In this document: in pieces, positions 25,896 to 34,268 of the stretch
How positions within the stretch are numbered: the stretch's first letter is position 1
Layout of the letters: every line of letters begins with the position of its first letter
Assembly (NCBI GenBank): GCA_965263335.1
Contig: CBDHHE010000001.1
Span: 4,154,001 to 4,218,000, forward strand
Origin: Thermohalobaculum sp965263335
Lineage (GTDB): Bacteria > Pseudomonadota > Alphaproteobacteria > Rhodobacterales > Rhodobacteraceae
Length of the DNA: 64,000 nucleotides
Reading direction: 5' to 3'
The notes under the pieces: generated by a model
What the model was told of the DNA's origin: nothing
Seen by the model: only the letters and a program-made list of their open reading frames with translations
Databases searched by the model: none
Program-made: the position numbers and the translations under genes

Positions 25896-26132
25896 ATGCA
25901 GTGTTTCTTTGTGCACTTCAAGTGCCAGCTCGGCCGCGCCTATGACGTGGCGAGCGAGCTTGCCGACAGCGAACTCGCATCCGAAGTTTACTCGACAAGC
26001 GGAGATTACGATCTGCTGGCCAAGTTCTACGTCAGTGACGATGTGGACATCGGGCGCTTCGTCAACGCCAACCTGCATCGTATCGATGGCATCGAGCGCA
26101 CATTGACCACACTCACCTTCAAGGCGTTCTGA
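25896..26132 (+). CDS. Stand-alone Lrp/AsnC ligand-binding (RAM) domain protein
   Basis: 78 residues from ATG 25896 behind AGGAGG. The whole protein is the Lrp effector-binding fold (GRAYDVASELADSE, YSTSGDYDLLAKFYV, VNANLHRIDGIERTLT), with no DNA-binding domain. Stand-alone RAM proteins bind small molecules, often amino acids, or form oligomers that modulate full-length Lrp proteins. The partner is not in this window. Confidence 0.88.
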   Translation: MQCFFVHFKCQLGRAYDVASELADSELASEVYSTSGDYDLLAKFYVSDDVDIGRFVNANLHRIDGIERTLTTLTFKAF

Positions 26133-26278
26133 GCCGGGCGACGCGTCAATTCGCGGTTTGTTTACCACCTTTCGGTATCCCTGAGTGGACGGTTGGTTGG
26201 TCGAGGCAGAGCGCGCTCTGTCAGGGCCGCACCGACCGGAGTGTTGTCGATCAGACCCTTGTCCGAGCGAGCCGCGTC

Positions 26279-26728
26279 ATGAACCTGTGCGAGATTTCCC
26301 CCCTCAGTATCTGCCGGCTCTCCGGCTCCGACACGCACCTGTCGTCTCTGGTGAGCGATGTGCTTGACGAGGCGAAACTGCGACGACACGCGCCGACGCT
26401 CGGCCCCGACGTGGTCGAAAGCCTGCGGCTCGCCCTCATCGAAGTGCTGCATACTGTGATCGAAACCACTGGAAAGCCGTCCGATTCCGACAACGCGGCC
26501 GTCGAGCTTTGGCTCGAAGAGCGTCTGCTCATCATCTGCGTGAAGTTCCTCGGAAGTCCCCTGCCGCACTGGCTCACAATGAACTGGGACCGCGCTCAGG
26601 AGCCGGAGCGTCTCGCACCTTCCGGTGATGCTGGCTGGGGCTGGCTGCTGGTACGTGAGGCGGTGGACACGGTCAGCTACATGCGTCGTGGGCCGCAGCA
26701 GCACCTCTATCTTGAACGACGGATCTAA
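26279..26728 (+). CDS. RsbW-like serine-kinase/anti-sigma type ATPase
   Basis: 149 residues from ATG 26279. The order fits the HATPase_c_2 family: an N-terminal helix, ESLRLALIEVLHTVIE where the N-box would be, and a degraded G-box GWGWLLVREAVDTVSYMR before a final LYLERRI strand. The N-box lacks the usual Asn (EVLHTV in place of E-x-x-x-N), so ATP binding may be weak or altered. Sits just upstream of the hybrid kinase (17 bases), suggesting a shared signalling unit. Confidence 0.7.
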   Translation: MNLCEISPLSICRLSGSDTHLSSLVSDVLDEAKLRRHAPTLGPDVVESLRLALIEVLHTVIETTGKPSDSDNAAVELWLEERLLIICVKFLGSPLPHWLTMNWDRAQEPERLAPSGDAGWGWLLVREAVDTVSYMRRGPQQHLYLERRI

Positions 26729-26744
26729 GCGCCGGTCACCCGCC

Positions 26745-29387
26745 ATGGCGGCGATGGGGCGCCGGAGGATGTGCTTTCGCTATGCGATGGTGATTCTCCT
26801 GCTTGGCGCCATCGCGTTCGTCTCTCACCTCCACATTCTTTCCATTCAGCGCGGGCTGGACAAGGCCCGCGAGGCGGCTCACACGATGAGCCGCGCATCA
26901 GACGCGCTGCACTATGGTGCCGAACGGGTGATGCCTTGGATGCCCGCCGCAGATGCCTCGGCGATCGAACGCATCACCCAGACAATCGACCGGGCGGCGA
27001 AGGTTCTCGAGCGGGGTGATTTCGACCAGGACGGTGGCGCGACCGCTGGACAGGAACGGACGGGTGCGCGCACAGTCCCGGCGGCTGGTGTTGCGCGCGA
27101 TCTCGCAGCGCACGCAGAGATTCTGCGCCGCGTGCTGACGGGCCATGTCGAGGGCCTGACCCAACCCGCCAGTCGTCTTGCAGACAGCGCACGTGGGCTC
27201 GCGGCGCGTCTTGATGGTATTGCGACCAGCCTGGACCAGCGCGGTCGGGAACTGGGCGGGCGCCTGCATCTGGTGCAATCGCTCTCGGTGTCCGCGGTGC
27301 TGCTCACCTTGCTCGGGGTGGGTGTGTTTGTCTATCGCCCGATGGCGTCCCTGCCAGCAGGCAGCCGTGAGCGGATGCGTGAGGCAGTGGATACGATGAC
27401 CGCCGGCCTGATGCTGCTGGATGAAGACGCGGTCTGTATCGATTCGAATGCACGTTTGAACGAACTCGTCGACATGGAGCCGAAGTGGACACCCATCGGG
27501 CGCCGCATGGACGAAATCATCAGCGAGTTCGCCGATCGCGGGGACTACGGCCCGAAAATTCCGCCCTACCAGCCTGTCGACCCGGCAATCTTCACGGCAC
27601 CTGAGTTCGCGGACATCCACCTTGAAACCCCACGCGGCAAGGTCGTTGCAACCGGCGTGTCCTCTCGCCCGGGCGGCGGCTGGGTGATCACCTACTCCGA
27701 CATCACCGCCATGAAGGAGCAGGCGCGCATGCACTACCGCGCCAAGCGCAAGCTCGCGGTTTCAGAAGCCCGGGCACAGCAACTTGCCCGTCAGGCAGCG
27801 ACGGCGAACCGCTCGAAATCCGCCTTTCTGGCCTCGATGAGCCATGAGATTCGCACGCCAATGAACGGCATCATCGGTGTCTCGGAACTTCTCTGTGATA
27901 CCCGGCTGGACAGCGAACAACGCTCGTATGCCGAGACGATCCGCAAGTCCGGCGAAGCGCTTCTGGTGATCATCAATGACATTCTCGACTTCTCGAAAAT
28001 CGAGGCGGGGCGCTTCGTGCTCAACCCGGCCCCCTTCAATCTGCGCGCGACGATCGAGGATGTGCAGCTGCTGGTCACCCCGAAAGCGCGCGAGAAAAAC
28101 CTCGAGATCAAGGTCGACTACCCCACCGAACTGCCGGCTGCGTTCAGCGGCGACGTGGTCCGCGTGCGCCAGATCCTTGTCAATCTGATCGGAAATGCCG
28201 TCAAGTTCACCAGCGAAGGGTATGTTTCGATCTCGGTGATCGGCAGCGTTCGCAACGCACAAGCGGCCTTGCAGATTGATGTCTCCGACACGGGGATCGG
28301 CATTCCGGAAGACAACATCGATCGCATATTCGGCGTCTTTGAGCAGGTTGATCAGAGCCAGGCGCGTCGGTTCGAGGGCACCGGTCTGGGCCTTGCCATC
28401 ACGCGGCGCCTTGTCGAGATGATGGATGGTGACATCTCGGTCCGGTCCGAGGCCGGTGTCGGCACGACATTCACGATCTGCCTGTCACTGCCCGTAGAAG
28501 ATGAGCTCGAGATCACGGACTCGGTGGCGCCAACCCTGCCGCCGGGATTGCGCATCCTGACCGCCGATGATGTTGAAGCCGATCTGGCGCTGCTGACGTC
28601 GCGTTTGCGCGAGCATGGTGCTGAAGTTGACTATGCCCCGTCGTCGCAGGAGGCACTGGCTCTTCACGAAATCGCGCGCGCGCAGAACGCGCCCTACCAG
28701 GTGGCTCTCATCGATCATCGGATGCCCGGGATGGACGGTATCGCCCTGGCCGAGGCGTTCAGACATGTCGATCCAGAACTGACAATGGTGATGATTTCGT
28801 CGGACGAGCTGCCTGCCAGCGAAGGCACGAGGTCAGCCGACCTTTTCGCGCGCAGGCTTTTGAAACCGGTGCGGCCCAGCACTCTTTTCGAGACGATCGC
28901 AACCGCGCTTGCCGCGCAGCAGACCTCCGGGGGGCAGCCTGGCGATGAGCCGCTCAAGTCCCGCTTGCTTGTGCTGGTTGCCGAGGACAATCGCACCAAC
29001 CAGATGGTCGTGCGCAAGATGCTGAAGGACCAACCTGTCGATCTGCGTTTTGCCGGAAACGGACGCGACGCCGTTGAGCTCTACAGTGCGGTCAACCCTG
29101 ACCTGATCCTGATGGATGTTTCCATGCCGGAGATGGATGGGTTCGAGGCGACGGGCGCCATTCGCGCGCTCGAGACCGAGGGACAAGTTCGCCACACGCC
29201 CATCGTCGCTCTGACCGCGAACGCCATGGCGGGCGACCGCGAACGCTGTCTCGAAGCTGGGATGGACGACTACTTGTCCAAACCCCTCCGCAAGGCGCAG
29301 CTTCTGAAGACGATCGCAGCGTTTCATGGGAAATCAGCGGTTGCCGCGCAGGTCAGCCAGCCGCTTCCATCCGCTCGGCAAGCTTGA
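26745..29387 (+). CDS. Hybrid sensor histidine kinase with two receiver domains
   Basis: 880 residues from ATG 26745; longer starts would overlap the upstream ATPase gene. Two membrane segments (about 12-30 and 182-202) flank a helical periplasmic sensor. A PAS-like domain (about 215-340, MTAGLMLLDEDAVCIDSN) leads into HisKA with the phospho-accepting His367 in FLASMSHEIRTPMNG, and a HATPase with its N and G boxes. Then come receiver 1 (Asp657 in ALIDHRMPGMDG) and receiver 2 (Asp791 in LILMDVSMPEMDG); both keep the acidic and Lys residues. There is no C-terminal Hpt, so an external phosphotransfer partner is likely. Signal unknown. Confidence 0.93.
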   Translation: MAAMGRRRMCFRYAMVILLLGAIAFVSHLHILSIQRGLDKAREAAHTMSRASDALHYGAERVMPWMPAADASAIERITQTIDRAAKVLERGDFDQDGGATAGQERTGARTVPAAGVARDLAAHAEILRRVLTGHVEGLTQPASRLADSARGLAARLDGIATSLDQRGRELGGRLHLVQSLSVSAVLLTLLGVGVFVYRPMASLPAGSRERMREAVDTMTAGLMLLDEDAVCIDSNARLNELVDMEPKWTPIGRRMDEIISEFADRGDYGPKIPPYQPVDPAIFTAPEFADIHLETPRGKVVATGVSSRPGGGWVITYSDITAMKEQARMHYRAKRKLAVSEARAQQLARQAATANRSKSAFLASMSHEIRTPMNGIIGVSELLCDTRLDSEQRSYAETIRKSGEALLVIINDILDFSKIEAGRFVLNPAPFNLRATIEDVQLLVTPKAREKNLEIKVDYPTELPAAFSGDVVRVRQILVNLIGNAVKFTSEGYVSISVIGSVRNAQAALQIDVSDTGIGIPEDNIDRIFGVFEQVDQSQARRFEGTGLGLAITRRLVEMMDGDISVRSEAGVGTTFTICLSLPVEDELEITDSVAPTLPPGLRILTADDVEADLALLTSRLREHGAEVDYAPSSQEALALHEIARAQNAPYQVALIDHRMPGMDGIALAEAFRHVDPELTMVMISSDELPASEGTRSADLFARRLLKPVRPSTLFETIATALAAQQTSGGQPGDEPLKSRLLVLVAEDNRTNQMVVRKMLKDQPVDLRFAGNGRDAVELYSAVNPDLILMDVSMPEMDGFEATGAIRALETEGQVRHTPIVALTANAMAGDRERCLEAGMDDYLSKPLRKAQLLKTIAAFHGKSAVAAQVSQPLPSARQA

Positions 29388-29637
29388 TGTCCCGCTCTGT
29401 CAGCCCCCCTGTGTCGTGCGTGGTCAGGCGAACGTCGACGCGATTGTAGACATTGTGCCACTCCGGATGATGATCCATTGCCTCCGCGTCGAATGAAACG
29501 CGGACCATCCAAGCCATCGCGTCGCGGAAATTGCGGAACTTGAAAGACTTCGTGATTGCCGCGCCGGCCGACTCCAACTGCCAACCTGCTGTCAAGAGCG
29601 TATCGGGCACACTGATTGTGGCGGCATGATCTGTCAT
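29353..29637 (-). CDS. phhB: Pterin-4-alpha-carbinolamine dehydratase
   Basis: 94 residues from ATG 29637, overlapping the phnF stop by ATGA. Family motifs are present: AITKSFKFRNFRDAMAWM, then the HHPEWHNVYNRVDVRLTTHDTGGLT block that contains the conserved His residues. It recycles the tetrahydropterin cofactor after aromatic hydroxylation. No phenylalanine hydroxylase is nearby. Its 3' end overlaps the hybrid kinase gene tail by 35 bases on the opposite strand. Confidence 0.93.
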   Translation of the reverse strand: MTDHAATISVPDTLLTAGWQLESAGAAITKSFKFRNFRDAMAWMVRVSFDAEAMDHHPEWHNVYNRVDVRLTTHDTGGLTERDIKLAERMEAAG

Positions 29638-30446
29638 CGATGCGTGTCCTCCGGATCGGGCCGAGCTGGGTTTGGTTCAACCACCAACTGTACACGGTCT
29701 GAACAAAACCACGAATAGCCGTACTCGACAGGGGTGCCTGCCGCGTCGACGTTGAGGCTCTCGGTGCGAATGCAGGGCCGCGAGGGCGCCATTTTCAGAT
29801 GGCGTGCGATCATCGGCCCCGGCAGCTCAGCGATCAGGCGTGTCCATTTGCGAGTGTAGTCCGCCACACCGCAGGCACACAAAGCCGCTGTGACCGACCC
29901 GGAAACCTTCAACGCTTGCGGAAATCCGGGCAGCCGCGATCCAGGAAACACGAGGCGCGAGTATATGAGCGGCGCGCCGTCGCCAGCTCCCAGCATTTCG
30001 GCGATGTGCACAAGTTCGCCTGCGCCAACCTTTAGGTGTCTTGCTTCTTCGGCCCGTGCCCCCGCGGTTTCAAGACGCAGGATCTCGCGCCCCGGGGCAA
30101 ATCCATGCGTGAGGAGATTTTGCGAAAACCGCGTTCTCGCGCCCAGAGCATAGTCGAGTTGATGCTCGGCAACGAAAGCGCCGGAGCCACGACGTACGTG
30201 GATCAGGCCGGCCTCGGTCAAGGTTGCAAGGGCGCGGCGCACCGTATGTCGGTTGACGCCAAATCGCCGGCTCAGCGCGGCTTCCGTGGGCAGTCGGTCG
30301 CCCGGTCCGTACCGGCCATCGGTGATCTCGGCGACAAGGGTCTCGCGTATTCTTTGCCAGATCAAACCTTCTCCCGCTGCCGCCGTGGTGGCAGGTGGCT
30401 CGTCCTGCGCTTCATCGGTGTCACGGGATTGTCGTTCATTCATCAT
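29634..30446 (-). CDS. phnF: GntR/HutC-type regulator PhnF
   Basis: 270 residues from ATG 30446 (a second ATG follows at 30443). After a polar N terminus of about 28 residues comes the GntR winged helix (IWQRIRETLVAEITDGRYG ... RLPTEAALSRRFGVNRHTVRRAL), then a UTRA ligand-binding domain. Adjacent and divergent to phnG, as for PhnF in many phosphonate clusters, where it represses in response to a C-P lyase-related effector. Stop overlaps phhB. Frames extending further upstream were rejected since they run into phnG antisense. Confidence 0.93.
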   Translation of the reverse strand: MMNERQSRDTDEAQDEPPATTAAAGEGLIWQRIRETLVAEITDGRYGPGDRLPTEAALSRRFGVNRHTVRRALATLTEAGLIHVRRGSGAFVAEHQLDYALGARTRFSQNLLTHGFAPGREILRLETAGARAEEARHLKVGAGELVHIAEMLGAGDGAPLIYSRLVFPGSRLPGFPQALKVSGSVTAALCACGVADYTRKWTRLIAELPGPMIARHLKMAPSRPCIRTESLNVDAAGTPVEYGYSWFCSDRVQLVVEPNPARPDPEDTHR

Positions 30447-30484
30447 GCCGTTCCGGTTGCGCAGGCTGGGCTTCTCTGGCAGTA

Positions 30485-30530
30485 TTTGTCTAATTGTCGA
30501 GTAATATATACAAACTGCGGACTTGTCGAG
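30485..30530. promoter_or_regulatory. Candidate phnF/phnG control region
   Basis: The 96-base gap between phnF and phnG contains a short dyad TTTGT (30485-30489) / ACAAA (30510-30514), an AT-rich core that could serve as a -10 element, and TTGTCGAG repeated at 30494 and 30523. A GntR/UTRA regulator would be expected to bind here. The evidence is pattern only. Confidence 0.35.
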
Positions 30531-30542
30531 AGGAAACGAACG

Positions 30543-30977
30543 ATGCAACGAGAGGATTGGATGGGGGTGCTTGCGCGCGCACCTGTCGATCTCCTTAAAC
30601 GGATCTGGGTGGCCACCGGGCTCGAGCCCGAGTTCGTCTGGCTGCGTCGGCCAGAGGCGGGCGCGGTCATGGTCCGCGGGCGTGCAGGCGGCACCGGCGC
30701 CCCGTTCAATCTTGGCGAAATGACCGTGACGCGCTGCTCGCTTCGGCTTGAGTCCGGCCAGGTCGGCCATGCCTATGTCCCGGGGCGCGACGGTCAGGCG
30801 GCCAGGATCGCGGCGCTCTGCGATGCTCTGATGCAAGACGCGGACAGCGAAGACACGATTTCGCAGAACGTTCTGACGCCCTTGATCGAAGCGGCGGACG
30901 AGCGGCGTCGCACGATGGCATCCAAGGCGGCCGCAACAAAAGTTGAGTTCTTCACGATGGTGCGGGGCGACGCATGA
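30543..30977 (+). CDS. phnG: C-P lyase complex subunit PhnG
   Basis: 144 residues from ATG 30543 behind GAGAGGAAA; a longer in-frame start overlaps phnF. Contains the PhnG core, for example FNLGEMTVTRCSLRLESGQVGHAYVPGRD, and ends just where phnH begins (ATGA overlap). PhnG is part of the PhnGHIJ core that couples phosphonate to ATP-derived ribose. Confidence 0.95.
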   Translation: MQREDWMGVLARAPVDLLKRIWVATGLEPEFVWLRRPEAGAVMVRGRAGGTGAPFNLGEMTVTRCSLRLESGQVGHAYVPGRDGQAARIAALCDALMQDADSEDTISQNVLTPLIEAADERRRTMASKAAATKVEFFTMVRGDA

Positions 30978-31582
30978 CGCAGGTGGAACGTGAAGACAAC
31001 TTGGATGCTGGCCTGTCTGACCCTTCCCGCAAGGCTGCCGATACCTTCCGGCAGGTCCTCGAAGCGCTGGCACGACCGGGCAGCATACACACGCTACCCG
31101 ACCCGGCCGCGCCGGAGGTCCTCTCTCCGGCTGCAGCGGCGGTGCTGTTGGCCCTTGCCGATCCTGAAACACCCTTGAGTTTGCCGGCGCGGCTTCTTCA
31201 CGGCGAGGCCGCAGATTGGCTCAGGTTTCATTGCAATGCCCCATTCGAGGAAAATCCGGCCCGCGCCGTTTTCGCGGTGGGCGGCTGGGACGATTTGATG
31301 CCGCTGGAACAGTGGTCGCAGGGTACTGCGGAGTACCCGGATCGCTCTGCAACGTTGATTGTCGAGGTCGATGCGTTCGAAGGTCCGCACGTCGAGCTGA
31401 GCGGCCCTGGAATAGCTGGGACCACTGGCATCGAGCTCCATCTGCCCGGCTCGACGATGTCGGCGATACGATCCAACAACTCGCGATTCCCCCTGGGCGT
31501 CGACCTGATCGTCACAAGCGGGAACCGCTGTCTCGGTCTGCCACGCTCCACACGGATCGCTTCGCACGCGGAGGCCGTCTGA
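30974..31582 (+). CDS. phnH: C-P lyase complex subunit PhnH
   Basis: 202 residues, start overlapping phnG by ATGA. The opening SRKAADTFRQVLEALARPGSI is the family signature, and the C-terminal DLIVTSGNRCLGLPRST is conserved. It is a structural subunit of the PhnGHIJ complex. Its stop shares one base with the phnI start. Confidence 0.96.
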   Translation: MTQVEREDNLDAGLSDPSRKAADTFRQVLEALARPGSIHTLPDPAAPEVLSPAAAAVLLALADPETPLSLPARLLHGEAADWLRFHCNAPFEENPARAVFAVGGWDDLMPLEQWSQGTAEYPDRSATLIVEVDAFEGPHVELSGPGIAGTTGIELHLPGSTMSAIRSNNSRFPLGVDLIVTSGNRCLGLPRSTRIASHAEAV

Positions 31583-32670
31583 TGTACGTAGCCGTTAAGG
31601 GTGGTGAGCGCGCCATTGAAAACGCTCATGCTTGGCTGGCGGAAGCGCGTCGCGGTGACCAGACCGTACCATCGCTGCAGATACCGCAGATTCGTGAACA
31701 ATTGGCGCTGGCGGTCAATCGAGTTATGGCGGAGGGGTCGCTATACGATCCGGAACTCGCGGCGCTTGCGATAAAGCAAGCACGTGGTGACATGATCGAA
31801 GCGATCTTCTTGTTGCGCGCCTACAGGACGACGCTGCCACGCTTTGGTGCTTGTCAACCTGTGGACACAGCTCGGATGGCTTGCGTCCGCCGCATTTCTG
31901 CAACGTTCAAAGACTTGCCGGGCGGCCAGGTGTTGGGTCCGACGTTTGACTACACACACCGACTGCTTGAATTCAGCCTCGAGGCTGAGGCGGACGTGGA
32001 ACCTGCCCCATCGATGAACTCGACACCGAGTTTGATGCCGCATGTGACCAGCTTTCTGAACGACGAAGGGCTCATACAATCCGAAATCGAGAGCGATGAG
32101 CCGCCGCCCGATCTGACACGTCAGCCGCTCGACTTTCCATGTGAGCGCCCGTTGCGTCTTCAGTCGCTTGCACGGGGTGATGAGGGTTTCCTGCTCAGCC
32201 TCGCGTACTCGACCCAGCGCGGTTATGGGCGCAATCATCCGTTCGTCGGAGAACTGCGCGTTGGATTTGTCGAGGTTGAGTTTGACATACCCGAAATCGG
32301 GCTGACCGTGTCGATCGCCGAGATCGAACTGACAGAATGCGAAACGGTGAACCAGTTCAAGGGCTCGAAACTCGAACCGCCTCAGTTCACGCGCGGGTAT
32401 GGCCTCGTTATGGGGCATTCCGAACGCAAAGCGCTTTCAATGGCACTGGTCGACCGGGCTTTGAGGTGGGAGGAGCTGGGCGAAGACAATGTCGGAGCGC
32501 CAGCGCAAGACGAAGAATTCGTACTTTCGCATTCCGACAATGTGCAGGCAACGGGTTTCCTCGAGCACATCAAGCTGCCGCACTACGTCGACTTCCAATC
32601 CGAGCTTGAGCTTGTGCGTCGGATGCGCAGGGAGGCCGCCGAGGCCGCGACGCGTGAGGCTGCGGAATGA
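31582..32670 (+). CDS. phnI: C-P lyase complex subunit PhnI (nucleosidase/transferase)
   Basis: 362 residues from ATG 31582; the longer frame overlaps phnH antisensibly and was dropped. Begins MYVAVKGGERAIENAHAWL, a PhnI hallmark; SLAYSTQRGYGRNHPFVGELR and EDEFVLSHSDNVQATGF-type motifs follow. PhnI removes adenine from ATP and attaches phosphonate to the ribose 1-position with PhnGHL. Length equals that of family members. A micro-ORF overlaps its stop. Confidence 0.96.
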   Translation: MYVAVKGGERAIENAHAWLAEARRGDQTVPSLQIPQIREQLALAVNRVMAEGSLYDPELAALAIKQARGDMIEAIFLLRAYRTTLPRFGACQPVDTARMACVRRISATFKDLPGGQVLGPTFDYTHRLLEFSLEAEADVEPAPSMNSTPSLMPHVTSFLNDEGLIQSEIESDEPPPDLTRQPLDFPCERPLRLQSLARGDEGFLLSLAYSTQRGYGRNHPFVGELRVGFVEVEFDIPEIGLTVSIAEIELTECETVNQFKGSKLEPPQFTRGYGLVMGHSERKALSMALVDRALRWEELGEDNVGAPAQDEEFVLSHSDNVQATGFLEHIKLPHYVDFQSELELVRRMRREAAEAATREAAE

Positions 32671-32768
32671 GCATCCTGTTGTCTGACGCGGTGTGCAGAG
32701 TTTCCGTTGGCGGCGACGGACACGTCGACCTGACCATCGGCAACATTTCGATTGCGCTCAAATCATGA
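32667..32768 (+). CDS. 33-residue micro-ORF translationally coupled to phnI
   Basis: ATG 32667 forms an ATGA overlap with the phnI stop, the same coupling used by the known genes of this operon, and the frame encodes 33 residues (MSILLSDAVCRVSVGGDGHV and so on) ending 31 bases before the HAD gene. It has no recognised domain. It may be a small peptide, a coupling device for the downstream gene, or chance. Confidence 0.4.
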   Translation: MSILLSDAVCRVSVGGDGHVDLTIGNISIALKS

Positions 32769-32799
32769 AAGCTCGATTGCTGCCGGACGGAGGACGTCA

Positions 32800-33399
32800 A
32801 TGAAGAACGTAGTGTTTGATTTCGGCAATGTCTTGATCCGCTGGGCACCCGAGACCGTGTTCGCTCCGTTCTTTGATGACCCGGAGGACATGCATGAGAC
32901 ACTGGAGCGTATCGGATTTCAGGCGTGGAACCTCGAGCAGGATCGTGGTCGCAGTTGGGATGATGCGGTGGCAGCCGGCGCAGCGGCGCATCCAGACGCC
33001 GCTCATCTGTTTGTGGCTTACAAGAACGGTCTTGAAGCGGCGCATGCGGACACAATTGAGGGCAGTATCCGGATCCTGAGCACGCTGCATGAGGGGGGCA
33101 TCCCGGTTTACGGCATCACGAATGCCTCCCCCGAGTCTTACGAAATCATGCGCACCCGTCTTGCGAAAATGAACGTGTTCCGTGACGTGGTCATCTCGGC
33201 GCACGAAGGCGTGGTGAAACCAGATCCGGAGATCTTCCATATTTTGATGAAGCGCAACAGTTTGAGGGCAGAGGAGTGTGTCTTCATCGACGACAGCCCG
33301 AAAAACGTCGATGGTGCAAAGGCTGTGGGCATGGACGCCATTCACTTCACCGGGCCCGAAGATCTGGCAGCGGCCCTTGGCGAAAGGCAGATTCTGTGA
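32800..33399 (+). CDS. HAD-superfamily phosphatase within the phn operon
   Basis: 199 residues from ATG 32800 behind GGAGG. Motif I is VVFDFGNVL with nucleophile Asp7 and Gly9 where most HAD phosphatases have a second Asp; this D-x-G-N-V form matches the YihX-type subgroup that acts on sugar 1-phosphates. Motif II is ITNASPE, motif III Lys in VVKPDPEIF, motif IV DDSPKNVDGA. Location between phnI and phnJ suggests dephosphorylation of a C-P lyase sugar phosphate intermediate, an inference. Stop overlaps the phnJ start (GTGA). Confidence 0.88.
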   Translation: MKNVVFDFGNVLIRWAPETVFAPFFDDPEDMHETLERIGFQAWNLEQDRGRSWDDAVAAGAAAHPDAAHLFVAYKNGLEAAHADTIEGSIRILSTLHEGGIPVYGITNASPESYEIMRTRLAKMNVFRDVVISAHEGVVKPDPEIFHILMKRNSLRAEECVFIDDSPKNVDGAKAVGMDAIHFTGPEDLAAALGERQIL

Positions 33400-34268
33400 C
33401 TGCATACAATTTTGCCTATCTCGACGAGCAGACCAAACGGATGATCCGTCGCGCCTTGCTCAAGGCGATTGCAGTACCTGGGTATCAGGTGCCCTTTGCC
33501 TCGCGTGAGATGCCGATGCCCTATGGTTGGGGCACTGGGGGCGTGCAGGTGACCGCGGCGTGCCTGACCCCGGCAGATCGCTTGAAGGTCATCGACCAGG
33601 GTGCGGATGACACGACGAACGCGGTTTCGATCCGTAAGTTCTTCGAGAGAACCGCGGGGATCGACACAACGGAAGAGACCGAGGATGCAACCATCATCCA
33701 GACGCGTCACCGGATCCCCGAGCGCCTGCTGACCGAAGGACAAATCCTCGTCTACCAGGTACCGATTCCGGAACCTCTGCGTTTTCTCGAACCGCGCGAG
33801 ACCGAGACACGCAAGATGCATGCCCTCGAAGAGTACGGTTTGATGCATGTAAAACTGTATGAGGACATCGCCCAGCACGGCCATATCGCGACCACCTACG
33901 CGTACCCGGCCAAGGTTGAGGGGCGATATGTGATGGATCCGAGTCCGATCCCGAAGTTCGACAACCCGAAGCTCTCGAATTGTCCGGCCATCCAGTTGTT
34001 CGGCGCCGGGCGTGAGCAGCGGATCTATGCGATTCCACCCTACACGCAGGTCGTGAGCCTGGATTTCGAGGACTATCCCTTCGATCCGGGCCACTGGGAG
34101 CAAAATTGCGCGCTTTGCGGCGCTGAAGACACCTATCTCGACGAAGTCATCACGGATGATCAGGGCGGGCGGATGTTCGTCTGCTCGGACACCGCGCATT
34201 GCCGCGAGCGTCGTCGCGCCGGCCACGTCGGGGCAGAGGGCGTTCCCTACGAAGAGACAGAGGCATGA
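33396..34268 (+). CDS. phnJ: C-P lyase, radical SAM subunit PhnJ
   Basis: 290 residues from GTG 33396, overlapping the HAD stop. PhnJ breaks the carbon-phosphorus bond of ribose 5-phosphonate triphosphate-derived substrates to give the hydrocarbon and a cyclic phosphate. Cys238, Cys241, Cys263 and Cys269 match E. coli Cys241, Cys244, Cys266 and Cys272 with a uniform offset of three, so the iron-sulfur ligands and catalytic Cys are intact. Gly29 corresponds to the radical-bearing Gly32. Nothing suggests decay. Confidence 0.97.
   Translation: MTAYNFAYLDEQTKRMIRRALLKAIAVPGYQVPFASREMPMPYGWGTGGVQVTAACLTPADRLKVIDQGADDTTNAVSIRKFFERTAGIDTTEETEDATIIQTRHRIPERLLTEGQILVYQVPIPEPLRFLEPRETETRKMHALEEYGLMHVKLYEDIAQHGHIATTYAYPAKVEGRYVMDPSPIPKFDNPKLSNCPAIQLFGAGREQRIYAIPPYTQVVSLDFEDYPFDPGHWEQNCALCGAEDTYLDEVITDDQGGRMFVCSDTAHCRERRRAGHVGAEGVPYEETEA

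Noticed and set aside
30460..30500. Pho-box-like repeat before phnG
   Set aside because: Only a loose CTGGCAG / TTGTCTA pair; too far from CTGTCAT consensus to claim.
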